Below, in pieces: positions 9,286 to 19,085 of a DNA stretch of 64,000 bases (the first letter of the stretch is position 1; every line of letters begins with the position of its first letter). Origin of the DNA: Haloquadratum walsbyi J07HQW1 (GTDB taxonomy: Archaea; Halobacteriota; Halobacteria; Halobacteriales; Haloferacaceae). The translations under genes were made by a program, and so were the position numbers. The notes under the pieces were generated by a model that saw only the letters and a program-made list of their open reading frames with translations, searched no databases and had not been told where the DNA came from. Where the stretch lies: the NCBI GenBank assembly GCA_000415965.1, contig KE356560.1, positions 3,074,428 through 3,138,427 of the forward strand. Direction: 5' to 3'.

Positions 9286-9315
9286 CTGGGAGTGTCCCGA
9301 TTAACTGTGACTCCG

Positions 9316-10713
9316 TCACTGAGTTGAGCTGCGGTCGCTGTGGTCGAATGAAACTCGCTTCTCATCAACTGGATCAAATTGAGCGATACCATCATCGAAT
9401 GAAAGTTCTACCCGTCGTTTGAGTTCGAGACTGTCAGTTGCCTCAATGCCTGGGAGTAATCCAGTTGAGAGATGAAACTGTGATAGCTGTGATGTATCGC
9501 GAATCCAGGCAATACGAACTGTCTGTGGGTCATACTGACCAATGGTTCCGAGAGCCGCTTGTACTGCATGTCGCTCAGAGGGCATCACAACTGGGAGATG
9601 AGCTTTTGACACTGATGCACTTGTCAACGCATTTGTATATGTTTGCTTAAAGTCGAGTTCACTAGCAACACTAGCGGTCGTGATATCCGCTAATCCGATA
9701 CCTTGCCCGTTACCATGAGTTGTTTCAGTTAATCCAAGTGCAACAACCCGACTAATTGCTGGTGTCTCGGGGTCATCAGCGTTCAACACGCGATATCGTC
9801 CAATAACATTTGTGTCCATTCCCGCACCTGAGATATCCTTGCCAATTTTCTCAACGATAAGAGCATCAAGATCCCCAAATGGAAGTGTTGGAATATATGA
9901 TTTCGCACGGCGAAGAAGAGAGGTCTCAGCTTCTGGGAGATCGTCAATCGAAATGCCACTGATATGGGCAATCTGTTCATGAAAGTTCTCAACAATACCA
10001 ATGCCACCGACCACGTTTGTAGCGTCACAAATTATCTCAAAGGCGCGTTCAATCGTATCAACGTACCCATTTGTCAATGCCGTTTCATGAAATGCGTGTG
10101 CACCTGCTTGCTTGCCAAGACCAACAGTGAGCATCTTGCAGAGTCCACTTTCGATATGACCGGTGAAGTTGGTATGTGGCTTTATGCGATTGATGACAAT
10201 AATCCCATCTGTATCAACTGCAGACTGTGCAACCGAGACGGTATGTCCACGAGTTGTCTCACCGATAACAGTCGTTTCCATTCCTGCATCAATTGGGCAT
10301 CCGAGTATTTCTTCGGTCAGACCAATTTCTGCAAGAGTTTGTCGTTGTCCCGCCGGCGTTGCACCGCCATGGCTGCCCATCGCCGGAATCACAATCGGGT
10401 CATACCCGCGATTGATAAGTTCATTAATCGTGATCTGAGCAACTGTCTGGATATCATGGATGCCACGACTCCCAAGACCGACGCCGATAGTCCCACCAGT
10501 GGGGACAGATGAGAGTGACTCAGCAAGATCATCAACTGCAGATTGGGTCGCTTCGATACTATTATTTTCAACAGGCGTCTCTGGATGATATTCGACTGTT
10601 GCGAATCCCGGAACCTCGCGCGTCGGAAGCGCAGCCTCAACGGTCTTTGCATCGGGAAATGACAGTGTGATGTCCTGGGTCTGAGTCTGGTCTGTCTGTG
10701 ACTCTGTATCCAT
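9316..10713 (-). CDS. LarA-like protein (lactate racemase domain family)
   Basis: 465 residues. The N-terminal domain carries AMGSHGGATPAGQ and the middle KPHTNFTGH..CKMLTVGLG..HAFH, as in LarA-domain (DUF2088) proteins. Lactobacillus LarA uses His108, His174, Lys184 and His200 to hold the nickel-pincer nucleotide (from memory). Here His115, His180, Lys193 and His209 sit in matching motifs, with the same 16-residue Lys-to-His spacing, so cofactor binding is plausible. The substrate is unknown: lactate, malate or another 2-hydroxyacid. The start is the ATG at 10713; a GTG one codon earlier is possible. larC lies 46 kb away in this window. The N-terminal Thr/Gln/Asp-rich stretch is low complexity. 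Confidence 0.8.
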   Translation of the reverse strand: MDTESQTDQTQTQDITLSFPDAKTVEAALPTREVPGFATVEYHPETPVENNSIEATQSAVDDLAESLSSVPTGGTIGVGLGSRGIHDIQTVAQITINELINRGYDPIVIPAMGSHGGATPAGQRQTLAEIGLTEEILGCPIDAGMETTVIGETTRGHTVSVAQSAVDTDGIIVINRIKPHTNFTGHIESGLCKMLTVGLGKQAGAHAFHETALTNGYVDTIERAFEIICDATNVVGGIGIVENFHEQIAHISGISIDDLPEAETSLLRRAKSYIPTLPFGDLDALIVEKIGKDISGAGMDTNVIGRYRVLNADDPETPAISRVVALGLTETTHGNGQGIGLADITTASVASELDFKQTYTNALTSASVSKAHLPVVMPSERHAVQAALGTIGQYDPQTVRIAWIRDTSQLSQFHLSTGLLPGIEATDSLELKRRVELSFDDGIAQFDPVDEKRVSFDHSDRSSTQ

Positions 10714-10800
10714 CACTACGAGTTGATAAGCGGAAGAAAATAAGTCTGCGTGAGAAATTGATACTAATCGGCTTTGATCATGAAAATCAATAGATAATTC

Positions 10801-12063
10801 TCACGCCAATTTGTTGATATTCCTTACGACAGCATCAGCAAACTCAGAGGTCGCAAGTTTTGTGCCGTCCTCAATCTGGCGATGTAAGTCATATGTGACA
10901 TCACCATCGACAATCGTTTGTTCAACAGCATCGCGGACAAGTTCGCCGGCGTCTTTCCAGCCCATGTACTCAAACATAATGCGTCCAGAAAGAATGATAG
11001 CGGTCGGATTGACCTTATCCTGACCTGCATATTTTGGCGCTGACCCATGTACTGGTTCGGCGAGACAAAGCCCATCACCGAAGTTTCCACCGGGTGCAAT
11101 CCCGAGCCCACCGATTTGTGCACCAGCAGCATCAGACATATAATCGCCATTGAGATTCATCGTTGCAATAACATCATACTGTTCAGTCCGGGTGAGTAAC
11201 TGCTGAAGCATGTTGTCGGCAATTCGATCTTTAATCAAAAGCGTATCTGCAGGTTGTTCACCATCATATTCCTCCCATAATTCATCCTCGGTGATTGTTA
11301 CATCACCATACTCTGTCTCGGCAACCTCATACCCCCAATCGCGGAATGCACCCTCTGTAAATTTCATAATATTGCCCTTATGAACGAGAGTGACAGAATC
11401 ACGGTCATTCTCCAGCGCGTAATCAATTGCTTGCCGGACCAGTCGTTTTGTCCCAAATTCAGTAATGGGCTTGATTCCAATTCCGATTGGTCCCTCATGC
11501 ATCACCTCATCATAGTCCATTTGATTTTCAAGAAAGTCTCGTACCTCATCTGCACCCACAGTTCCGGCTTCCCATTCGATACCGGCATACACATCCTCGG
11601 TGTTTTCTCGGAATGTTACCATATCCATCGCGCTGGGATTCTTTACCGGTGAGGGAACTCCATCAAGATGGTATGTTGGACGAACGTTCGCATATAAATC
11701 AAGTTCCTGTCGGAGCGCAACGTTTAGCGAGCGAAAGCCAGCGCCAACGGGCGTGGTGAGCGGTCCTTTAATCGCAATACGATGATCACGGATTGCTGAG
11801 ACAGTATCCGACGGGAGATTTTCACCGTATCGTTCGCGAGCGGACTCACCAGCGTATACCCGGAGCCACTCAATTGAGCGACCGGTCGCTTCTGCAGCGG
11901 CCTCAAGCACTTGCTGCGCTGCGGGTCCGACATCTGTTCCAATTCCATCTCCATGAATAATTGGGATAATCGGAGTATCCGGAATATCTAGTTCACCGGT
12001 CTTTGCGTCACTGACAGTTATTCTCTCGCCCGCCTCAGGGGCTGTAATCTGCTCGTAGCTCAT
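10801..12063 (-). CDS. icd: Isocitrate dehydrogenase (NADP+)
   Basis: TCA-cycle enzyme converting isocitrate to 2-oxoglutarate and CO2. 420 residues from MSYEQITAPEAG, matching characterised haloarchaeal enzymes (about 419). Key segments: HGDGIGTDVG, the substrate-binding GFRSLNVALRQ, FRENTEDVYAG, the LVHKGNIMKFTEG Lys region, and AGGNFGDG-like C-terminal nucleotide site (PGGNFGDGLCLAEPVHGSAP). The 51-residue upstream extension (start 12216) is Cys- and Arg-rich and unlike the family, so it was rejected. Monocistronic, with the LarA-like gene downstream. Confidence 0.96.
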   Translation of the reverse strand: MSYEQITAPEAGERITVSDAKTGELDIPDTPIIPIIHGDGIGTDVGPAAQQVLEAAAEATGRSIEWLRVYAGESARERYGENLPSDTVSAIRDHRIAIKGPLTTPVGAGFRSLNVALRQELDLYANVRPTYHLDGVPSPVKNPSAMDMVTFRENTEDVYAGIEWEAGTVGADEVRDFLENQMDYDEVMHEGPIGIGIKPITEFGTKRLVRQAIDYALENDRDSVTLVHKGNIMKFTEGAFRDWGYEVAETEYGDVTITEDELWEEYDGEQPADTLLIKDRIADNMLQQLLTRTEQYDVIATMNLNGDYMSDAAGAQIGGLGIAPGGNFGDGLCLAEPVHGSAPKYAGQDKVNPTAIILSGRIMFEYMGWKDAGELVRDAVEQTIVDGDVTYDLHRQIEDGTKLATSEFADAVVRNINKLA

Positions 12064-12303
12064 AGAACGTGCATCGTTTTTTTGAAACCGAGCGTAAATC
12101 ACTGCCGTTTCGCATCTCTGGTTGCATCTCGGCTGTCTGCAGGGTGAACAGGACGAGTGGTTGAGTATGGTTATGACTATGTGATCCGATGACAATCCAG
12201 AGTCAGAATACACCAATAGCAGTTGACAGTGATATGTATCTGCTAACTCGAACGCAATTCATGTCGTAAACGGTATGATGGAATAATCAACTATTGCCTT
12301 TAC

Positions 12304-12942
12304 ATGTCTGAATCAATTCTCGTCTATTCCGACTATGTGTGTCCGTTCTGTTATCTGGGCCGACGCGCACTCAGTTCATATCAAGCCGAGCGTGACAATC
12401 CTCTTCGGATCGAATGGCATCCGTTTGATCTCCGGGCACAGCAGCGACGTGCAGATGGATCACTCGATGATGATGCCGCAAATCAAAAAAGTGAACAGTA
12501 TTATCAACAGGCAAGACAGAACGTGAGACGACTGCAGGATCGATATGACGCGACCGAGATGTGTCAAGAATTAGCAACGGATGTCGACTCACTGCCCGCA
12601 CAACTTGTTTCTGCGAGTATCCAGAGAGCAGACTCATACTCGTATGAGTCATGGCTGGCATTCGATACAGCGGTGTTCACGGCGTTGTGGGAAGATGATC
12701 GTGATATCGGCTCAACGGCTGTGCTCACCGATGTCGCCTCGGAAATTGACGGTGATATCGATACCGATTGGATAGAGACGATACTTACTGATCAAAAGCG
12801 GTATGACGCACTTGACGAGCAGTTTCGTGCAGCACAAAACGCAGGTATCACCGGTGTCCCCACGTTTGTGAACAAGGCTGAGGACAATGCTGCACGAGGC
12901 GCTGTGCCTCCGGCACAGTTGCGTCGTCTCATGGAGAGTTGA
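12304..12942 (+). CDS. DsbA-family thioredoxin-fold oxidoreductase (FrnE-like)
   Basis: 212 residues with a CPFC active site at Cys13-Cys16 (SDYVCPFCYLG), a helical insertion (LRAQQRRADGSLDDDAANQKSEQYY..), and the cis-Pro loop GITGVPTFV near residue 180. This is the FrnE/2-hydroxychromene-2-carboxylate isomerase-like subgroup of DsbA proteins. No signal peptide is visible, so it acts in the cytoplasm, probably as a dithiol oxidoreductase or glutathione-independent isomerase. Divergent from icd with a 240-base gap. Confidence 0.85.
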   Translation: MSESILVYSDYVCPFCYLGRRALSSYQAERDNPLRIEWHPFDLRAQQRRADGSLDDDAANQKSEQYYQQARQNVRRLQDRYDATEMCQELATDVDSLPAQLVSASIQRADSYSYESWLAFDTAVFTALWEDDRDIGSTAVLTDVASEIDGDIDTDWIETILTDQKRYDALDEQFRAAQNAGITGVPTFVNKAEDNAARGAVPPAQLRRLMES

Positions 12943-13070
12943 GCTGTCAAAACGCAGGGTGGACAGGAGACATATCAGAACAGAATACGGTGTGAGATGA
13001 GTACCGATTGAAAGATGGAAACGAAATTAATTATCACACATCATAGAAGAATGGTGAGCGGCTGATATCG

Positions 13071-13559
13071 TCAGCGTCGACCCGGAGTCGTCTCAGAATC
13101 GGTGTCCCGAGTGTTTCTAGAATTTGACTGTTGAGGAGATCTTGATTGTGGTGACTGCGAGCGTGAGCGTGGTTGTGGTTGTGGCCGTGGCTGTGAGCTC
13201 TGACCCGATTGCGTGTTTGAGTGTGATTCATGCGATTGCGACCGTGAGCGAGCAGTAGTTGCCATTTGCGCACCCCGTGAGACGGCATCAACGATGAGTT
13301 TGTATACAAGAGCAACCAAACCTGTAATAAAAGAGATAACTCCGATAGCAGTGAGGATGACACCGAATCCAGCAATCAGCGTCGTATTTATTCCTCTCAG
13401 CGGTAGATCAAAGCTGACGCCGACAGAGTAACCGAGTGTATCAGCAAGGAGTCCAACTCCAAACACAGTAGATATACCGCTCATAGCTATCACAAAAATC
13501 CCAAAGAGCGTTAATCGAACACCATACTCGAATCCCTCGCTCAGATCAATCCCCTGCAT
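13071..13559 (-). CDS. Two-to-three-helix membrane protein with Gln/Ser/Arg-rich tail
   Basis: 162 residues. Hydrophobic helices at about 15-40 (LTLFGIFVIAMSGISTVFGVGLL) and 55-90 (TLIAGFGVILTAIGVISFITGL, LVALVYKLIV). From residue 95 the tail is low complexity, alternating Ser, Gln, Pro and Arg (QPRPQPQPRSRSQ), encoded by degenerate six-base repeats at about 13140-13230. The tail is unusually basic for a haloarchaeal protein. I do not recognise the family. It is flanked by intergenic gaps on both sides. Confidence 0.6.
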   Translation of the reverse strand: MQGIDLSEGFEYGVRLTLFGIFVIAMSGISTVFGVGLLADTLGYSVGVSFDLPLRGINTTLIAGFGVILTAIGVISFITGLVALVYKLIVDAVSRGAQMATTARSRSQSHESHSNTQSGQSSQPRPQPQPRSRSQSPQSRSPQQSNSRNTRDTDSETTPGRR

Positions 13560-13771
13560 ACAAACAGATACGACTGCTATCCTTTAAATACGCGTCAGAC
13601 ATATCAGATATACGATTTGTCTGTGTAACATACCGAGGTACTCTATTCTGTGTTATTTGCCCCTGACTGCGAGGGCTGATTGGATTGGGATGCTATACAC
13701 AGCGAACATACCCTTGTGATCAGTCAGGATAAATAAGAAGATGAAAACTGAGTTGAATCGGCTATCTTGCG

Positions 13772-13897
13772 GTTATCGGTCGGTAACACTGTGAGTTTCT
13801 TTGCCCTTATTCGAAGCAGAACACGCAACCGAGCGTTTCAGATGAAATGAGTATGGTTTCAGAGAGAAATAACGGTTAGGTTGCTGGCGACTGGTAT
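13772..13897. repeat. Dispersed MITE-like element, copy B
   Basis: Left motif ATCGGTCGGTAACACTGTGAG, internal ATTCGAAGCAGAACACGC, and hairpin GGTTTCAGAGAGAAAT at 13857-13872; the right end GTTGCTGGCGACTGGTAT is an imperfect inverse of the left. It occupies much of the 474-base gap between the membrane protein and the metallophosphatase; the rest of that gap shows nothing coding. Confidence 0.7.
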
Positions 13898-14033
13898 AGA
13901 TGAGAGTTCGGAGTTCGTGCGGGTATCGTTTCACAGAATGTGGGAGGCGAAAGCAAACGGCTTGAGCCATGGGGGAGCTCAATCGCTGTTCGGTTCAAAA
14001 AGAGCTTTATCCCATATACTCTGTACTGAAAAG

Positions 14034-14729
14034 TCAATCTGCAGCAGGGGGTGACCGCTCTGGCTGAACCCACTTTGATTCCTTTCGATGCTGTACTGTT
14101 TTTTCTGCCGTCACAGTATGGAACCGATCACGTCGCCAATCGTATGCAGTGAGTTGATTCCCATACACACACCCAGTATCAAGACCAATCGCACACTCAC
14201 GATAAACGGGTGCTGCAAGCGGTGTATGTCCGAAGAAAACCCGATCCGATCCATCGTATCTTTCCCACCAGAATGGACGCTCATATCCAGATGAGAGCGA
14301 TCGGAACGTCTGCAATTCATAGGTTGTGTGCTCAGAGAGTTGCTTTCGCGGGTCAACACCACCGTGGACGACAAGCGTGTCCTGCCATGAAATAACGGCT
14401 GGTCGTGACTCAATCCACGATAGGTCATCTGATGATAACACTGGAAGTGATTTTTCGCCACGAAGGAGTTTTTCCTCGTTATTCCCACGAATGGTAAACA
14501 TATTGTCTGCACGTCGAACGTGTTCAAGCACGCCTTTGCTGTCTGGACCTTTTCGAACGAGATCTCCGACGAAAACAACGAGATCAGTATCAGTTACATC
14601 AAGTGTCGAGAGGAGTTGATTGAGTTCATCGTGACAGCCATGAACATCACCAATAACATAGACATCATCCCATGCAGTTACATCAAGTCGCTTATGCTCG
14701 ACAGTGTCTGCAAACTGTGGCACTGTCAT
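14034..14729 (-). CDS. Metallophosphoesterase, PrpE/ApaH-like
   Basis: 231 residues starting at MTVPQFADTVEH. The calcineurin-like metal motifs are complete: GDVHGCHDEL, FVGDLVRKGPDS, RGNNEE (GNxE in place of GNH[DE], as in PrpE/ApaH-type enzymes), VVHGGVDP and FFGHTP. Relatives hydrolyse diadenosine tetraphosphate or protein phosphoserine/threonine; I cannot choose between them. Probably cytoplasmic. Divergent from map with 126 bases between starts. Confidence 0.88.
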   Translation of the reverse strand: MTVPQFADTVEHKRLDVTAWDDVYVIGDVHGCHDELNQLLSTLDVTDTDLVVFVGDLVRKGPDSKGVLEHVRRADNMFTIRGNNEEKLLRGEKSLPVLSSDDLSWIESRPAVISWQDTLVVHGGVDPRKQLSEHTTYELQTFRSLSSGYERPFWWERYDGSDRVFFGHTPLAAPVYRECAIGLDTGCVYGNQLTAYDWRRDRFHTVTAEKTVQHRKESKWVQPERSPPAAD

Positions 14730-14855
14730 CTTATACATCATTTATCCAGACATAGGTTAAGTTGTTGCTAAGATACATTGTGTGTGATATATAGACACGG
14801 GGTATTCAGATAGTTTATCCGGAACCTCTTTGAGACGCTCACCCGATGATATACT

Positions 14856-15746
14856 ATGGACAGCGCCTCGCTTGCGGAAGAAACGCTCTCAAAGTATCGG
14901 AAGGCCGGACAGGTACTTCAGCAGGTGCTTGATGAAGCCGCATCAAAGGTTGAACCAGGTACCACACATCTTGAGGTGGCTGAATTCGCTGAATCACGAA
15001 TCAGGGAACTCGCAGATGGGTGTGCATTTCCGGCAAACATTAGCGTTAATGAGGAGGCATCCCACGCAACCCCAAGTGCTGATGACGAGGCTGTGTTCGA
15101 TGATGAGCTAGTATGTCTCGATTGTGGGGTTCATGTCGATGGGTATATTGCTGATGCCGCGGTGACAGTTGATCTCTCTGGAACACCGACACTTGTTGAA
15201 GCCGCTGAAGAGGCACTTGATGCGGCTCTTGAGACAATTGCACCGGGCGTCGAAACAAGCACCGTTGGCACAGAAATTGAAGATGTTATCCGTGGATATG
15301 GATACACTCCCGTGTTGAATCTCTCAGGTCATGGAGTTGCACAGTGGGACGCACACACTGGACCAAATGTTCCAAATCGCGGCACTGAACGTGGGATTGA
15401 GTTCGAAGTCGGCGATGTTGTGGCGATTGAGCCATTTGCGACGACCGGTCGAGGAAAGGTCTCAGAAGGAACCAATGCAGAAATTTACAGTCTCGAACAT
15501 GATCGGTCGGTCCGCAACCGAGCAGCAAGACAGGTTCTTCAGCAGGTCACAGACGAATATAAAACATTACCATTCGCCACACGATGGCTTGAGTCTGCTC
15601 GTGCAGAGATGGCTGTTCGACGATTGGAACAGCGTGGTGTACTCCATGGATATCCAGTCCTGAAGGAAGATGATGGTGAGCTTGTGAGTCAGGCAGAACA
15701 CACCGTGATTGTCACCGAAGGCGGATGTGAGGTGATCACAGCATAA
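14856..15746 (+). CDS. map: Methionine aminopeptidase, type II
   Basis: Removes the initiator Met from nascent proteins. 296 residues with the archaeal type II insertion. Metal ligands are visible: LDCGVHVDGYIADAAVTVD (two Asp), NLSGHGVAQWDAH (His), AIEPFATTG (Glu) and SQAEHTVIV (Glu). The upstream CAA-rich spacer gives no other start. The HIT gene follows after three bases, so both are co-transcribed. Confidence 0.96.
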   Translation: MDSASLAEETLSKYRKAGQVLQQVLDEAASKVEPGTTHLEVAEFAESRIRELADGCAFPANISVNEEASHATPSADDEAVFDDELVCLDCGVHVDGYIADAAVTVDLSGTPTLVEAAEEALDAALETIAPGVETSTVGTEIEDVIRGYGYTPVLNLSGHGVAQWDAHTGPNVPNRGTERGIEFEVGDVVAIEPFATTGRGKVSEGTNAEIYSLEHDRSVRNRAARQVLQQVTDEYKTLPFATRWLESARAEMAVRRLEQRGVLHGYPVLKEDDGELVSQAEHTVIVTEGGCEVITA

Positions 15747-15749
15747 CCA

Positions 15750-16445
15750 ATGGAGCAGGTGTTTGCTCCCTGGCGTATTGAGTGGGTTGAGCGTGACGAA
15801 ACAGAATCAATTGATGGGTGTCCGTTTTGCGTTCTTCCCGCTCGTGAGCCAGCACGAGACCGTGAAAGTCGGATTGTCGCTCGAAGTCAGCACACGTTTG
15901 TTCTGTTAAACAATTATCCATATAATCCAGGGCATGTCATGGTAATCCCAGAGCACCACACTGGGTCGTGGGATGCACTGAGCGATACCGAGCTACTGGA
16001 TCACGCACGGACAAAGACGACGACAATCAATGCAATTCAGCGTGCATTTGATCCAGATGGTATCAATACTGGCGAAAATCTTGGTGGTGATGCTGCAGGT
16101 GGGTCAATTGATGATCATTTACATACACATCTTGTTCCACGCTGGCGTGGTGACACGAATATGATGCCGATCATCAACGACACGAAGGTGATTGTCGAAG
16201 CATTAGATGATACATATGATCGGCTTCATACTGCGTTTACGACACTTCAGCCAGCTGTTGAGACATCTGATGGGATGACGGATACAGACAGTAAACGACA
16301 GGAGACAAAAAACATGAGCGATGAGACAGATCAGACAGAAAAAGCAGTCGAGAATACCATGTCAGGAGCAAATCAGGATGCTGGCACACAAACATCAAAC
16401 CAAGCAGTGACACTTCGGTTTGATTCAGATGAGATATCCTCGTGA
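15750..16445 (+). CDS. HIT-family nucleotide hydrolase with acidic tail
   Basis: 231 residues. The HIT motif HLHTHLVPRW is near residue 128, preceded by PYNPGHVMVIPEHH and GCPFC (possible zinc-binding Cys pair). Such proteins hydrolyse dinucleoside polyphosphates or adenylylated products. Residues from about 170 form an acidic, Thr/Gln/Ser-rich tail (TDTDSKRQETK, MSDETDQTEK) with no family match, about 60 residues longer than typical relatives. It begins three bases after the map stop codon. Confidence 0.88.
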   Translation: MEQVFAPWRIEWVERDETESIDGCPFCVLPAREPARDRESRIVARSQHTFVLLNNYPYNPGHVMVIPEHHTGSWDALSDTELLDHARTKTTTINAIQRAFDPDGINTGENLGGDAAGGSIDDHLHTHLVPRWRGDTNMMPIINDTKVIVEALDDTYDRLHTAFTTLQPAVETSDGMTDTDSKRQETKNMSDETDQTEKAVENTMSGANQDAGTQTSNQAVTLRFDSDEISS

Positions 16446-16613
16446 TCATCGACTCATCGACCAGTCGGTGCGCGTCAACTAGTTTAATTCAAGCCTCGTA
16501 ACATCCTTCTCACACAACACAGAAACCGTCTGTGACAATCACAGACGCGGATAAGATGACGATACGGTAGTCTGACCGAAGCATCTTAACACATCGCTCT
16601 CGTATTTATTCTA

Positions 16614-17555
16614 ATGAGCGACGACCGCCAGACCGTCGTTCGACGGGTCGGAGCAGTCATTCTTGCTGTGAATCTTATCTTAGTCATTGCAAAGAGTGGA
16701 GTATGGTTCATCTCTGGGAGTCTGGCAGTCGGGTCAGAGGCGGTCAACAGTCTTACCGACAGCGCATACAGCCTTGTTATTCTGACAGGATTATATCTCA
16801 CGACACAGCCGCCAGATTTCAAGCATCCACACGGACATGAGCGAATTGAGCCATTCGTCTCGCTGTTTGTTGCTGCTGGTATTTTTATTGCTGGAGGAGC
16901 TGTCTTGTGGAACGCAGCTGAAGCAATCCAAGCAGGGACATATGGCGTGAAGACAGATGTTACCGCTATTGGAGTGCTGATTGGGACCGCCGTGGTCAAA
17001 TATGGTCTGTATCGATATTGCTGTCACGTTGGGAGTGAGCAGCACTCGCCTGCGGTCACCGCTGCTGCCCTCGACAATCGAAATGATATTCTCACCGCAA
17101 GTGCAGCGCTCATTGGCGTGGTCGGATCGTCGATTGGCGTCCCTCTGCTTGATCCGATTGCTGCTATTGTTGTCTCCGTTGGAATCTTTTATACTGGCTA
17201 TGAGATTGTTCGCGACAACATTAGCTATCTTGTTGGGGCCGCCCCTCCAGAGGCACTTCGGCGTGAGATTCTTGAGGAGGCATTAACCCACCCGGACGTT
17301 CGTGGCGCACACGATGTTGTTGCTCACTATGTCGGTCCTGAGGTGGATGTAAGTCTTCATATTGAAGTTGAAGGGAATATGACGCTTACAGAGGCACATA
17401 ATATTGAGTCTGCAGTGGTTGAATCCGTTGAAGATCTGCGGTCAGTCGATGATGCATTCGTTCATGTTGATCCGCGTGAACTCGATGAATGGAAAGATGA
17501 TCCTGATGCTGATCGTCTGGTCAAAGAACCACGGGTTGGCGACGATGGGGCTTGA
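16614..17555 (+). CDS. Cation diffusion facilitator transporter, probably Mn-type
   Basis: 313 residues, six predicted helices plus a C-terminal ferredoxin-like cytoplasmic domain ([20 protein letters not shown] onward). The transport-site pairs are Asn45-x3-Asp49 (NSLTD, helix 2) and Asp154-x3-Asp158 (DNRND, helix 5) rather than the His-Asp pairs of Zn exporters. An N-D-D-D site is, as I recall, that of MntE-like Mn2+ exporters, so Mn2+ or Fe2+ is inferred. The 3' end abuts the decayed tnpB element. Confidence 0.88.
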   Translation: MSDDRQTVVRRVGAVILAVNLILVIAKSGVWFISGSLAVGSEAVNSLTDSAYSLVILTGLYLTTQPPDFKHPHGHERIEPFVSLFVAAGIFIAGGAVLWNAAEAIQAGTYGVKTDVTAIGVLIGTAVVKYGLYRYCCHVGSEQHSPAVTAAALDNRNDILTASAALIGVVGSSIGVPLLDPIAAIVVSVGIFYTGYEIVRDNISYLVGAAPPEALRREILEEALTHPDVRGAHDVVAHYVGPEVDVSLHIEVEGNMTLTEAHNIESAVVESVEDLRSVDDAFVHVDPRELDEWKDDPDADRLVKEPRVGDDGA

Positions 17556-18937
17556 GTTCCCAACGGCTGAAGCTATGTGACTCACCGTGGACCCCCGTTC
17601 TAACTGATTCCTCGCCGGGAGAATAACTTCCATTCACGTGCGACGTCCTGCTGTTCAAGCGCACGCCCAAGGGTCCGCCTTTGTCGCCCACAGTTTGGTT
17701 GCGACGAAGATACTGTGGTCCGATGTTTTTCGAAGCGTCATAATTGGCGTGGTTCTCGTACCCGCATTTCTGATACTCGAACGGCTCACATCACCGGCTT
17801 TCCGGATGGATCAATCAACGGTGTGAGCAACGCTTCAGCGTATTTTCAGGGTCAACCTGTTCAACGCCGACTTCGCATGGCTTTGTATTCAACGTACTCG
17901 GAGAAGCGATTGAGTTGCTCTATTGAGTAACGGTGCTGACCGAGGGTGAGGGTGAGGGGGTCGGAATTTGAGTCGGCTTGTGGCGATTGTTGTGAGTGAT
18001 CTCAAGATTGGTCTCGTCTCACCGTGGCTCAGAGATTGCTGTTCAACACGGCAGATTGAGCACCCACCTATGCCCCCACGACGCACCAGCGTAGTCATGA
18101 ATGTCGGTCAAATCCTCAAACGCTATCACCAGACAGTCGCGACCACCGGCTTCGGTAATAACTTCGTTCGCTATTCAGTGAAGCGCCTGTTTGAGCCGAG
18201 CTTCCACTTTGCCTTTGCGACCGATAGCCTGCATGTTCTCGTGTGCCCACCGCATGCCACAGGCCTGGAGGTTGCCACGGCGATTCTCGTATTCGCGCCG
18301 CCAGTAGTTACACTCGTCACCAGTCCAGAACGTGTCCGTCGAAGCAACAGCCAGATTGTTTACGCCGAGGTCAACCCTGAGACTAAGAACCGTTCCAGCT
18401 CCGTTTTCGGATGGTGCTGCTTCGACGTGTCAGACTCCAGTTCATTCTTGCAGTGGACGTGAAGCACCCATTCGCCGTTGCTGTAATCTAGTTCCGTCCC
18501 TGTAGTTTCAGATTCGTCTGAAAAGAGGTATTCCGAGTGCGGCGTGTCACTGTCCTCGTCGGGCAGGATGTAATCGGCTTCAATTCGTTCATCAACCGTT
18601 GCCAACGACACGTGCTCGTCGGAGAATGTGGCAGTGCGGTGGCGGTGATCGGAGACGACCGCGGGGAAGTCATACAAGGCTTCGACGCCTTCCTGTTTTC
18701 TTTTCAGCATGCAACGACGCTCTTACAGGCTTCAGCGGCACCTTGCTGCGGGCGGCTTAGATAAGATCGTTATTGCAGTTGCCTGTTTTCTCACGCGCAT
18801 CTTCGTCGGTTTTGTCGTCCAGCGTGGTTTTACTGGTGGTGATGTACTCGCCTCAGAAAGTGTAGTCTACGAGGTATTGAGCACACCAGAGAAACGTCTT
18901 TACTATACTCAACAAGTGCGGGGTCATCGTTCTTCAC
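17556..18937 (-). pseudogene. Decayed tnpB (IS200/IS605-family IS1341-type)
   Basis: Pieces of one haloarchaeal TnpB can be read in order but in several frames. N-terminus at the GTG at 18937: VKNDDPALVEYSK. Middle (18360-18710): [33 protein letters not shown]. Ruv[16 protein letters not shown] after a frameshift. Ruv[18 protein letters not shown]. Then VEYKA, VDPENTLKRCS, and the last zinc-ribbon half [17 protein letters not shown], ending NVALNS-like GVRLNSRTS and [10 protein letters not shown] near 17580. The RuvC-III Asp reads Asn (HANYDA). Multiple frameshifts and stops make it non-functional. There is no adjacent tnpA. Confidence 0.88.
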
Positions 18938-19029
18938 CTCGAGTGTAACTGAAACAGTGCGCCGCATATCCAGGACTGGTGATTCTCAAACGTTTGGGAG
19001 TCAGTCTGCTCCTGTGGCGTAGCTTGACT

Positions 19030-19085
19030 CCCAGTTGTCGGCTTCATTGGCGAAAGCCGTGGGTTTTCGCCTCGCACTTTCTATA
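19030..19085 (-). mobile_element. Probable left-end hairpin of the decayed tnpB element
   Basis: Read on the minus strand this is an imperfect hairpin ending in ATGAAGCCGACAACTGGG, about 100 bases upstream of the tnpB start at 18937. The same ATGAAGCCGACA motif follows CCCACGGCT-type hairpins at 24120-24165, 58698-58732 and 61035-61072, which suggests one element family. Confidence 0.55.

Noticed and set aside
9150..9395. Proteins sharing an SLKPHS-type peptide at 9.2, 13.8, 25.6, 42.7 and 58.5 kb
   Set aside because: These frames are minus-strand readings of the dispersed element's GAGTGTGGTTTCAGAGAGAAAC block. The flanking sequence differs and stops vary, so this is shared non-coding DNA, not a protein family.
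12064..12216. N-terminal extension of isocitrate dehydrogenase
   Set aside because: The added 51 residues are Cys/Arg-rich and unlike haloarchaeal homologues, which begin at about MSYEQI.
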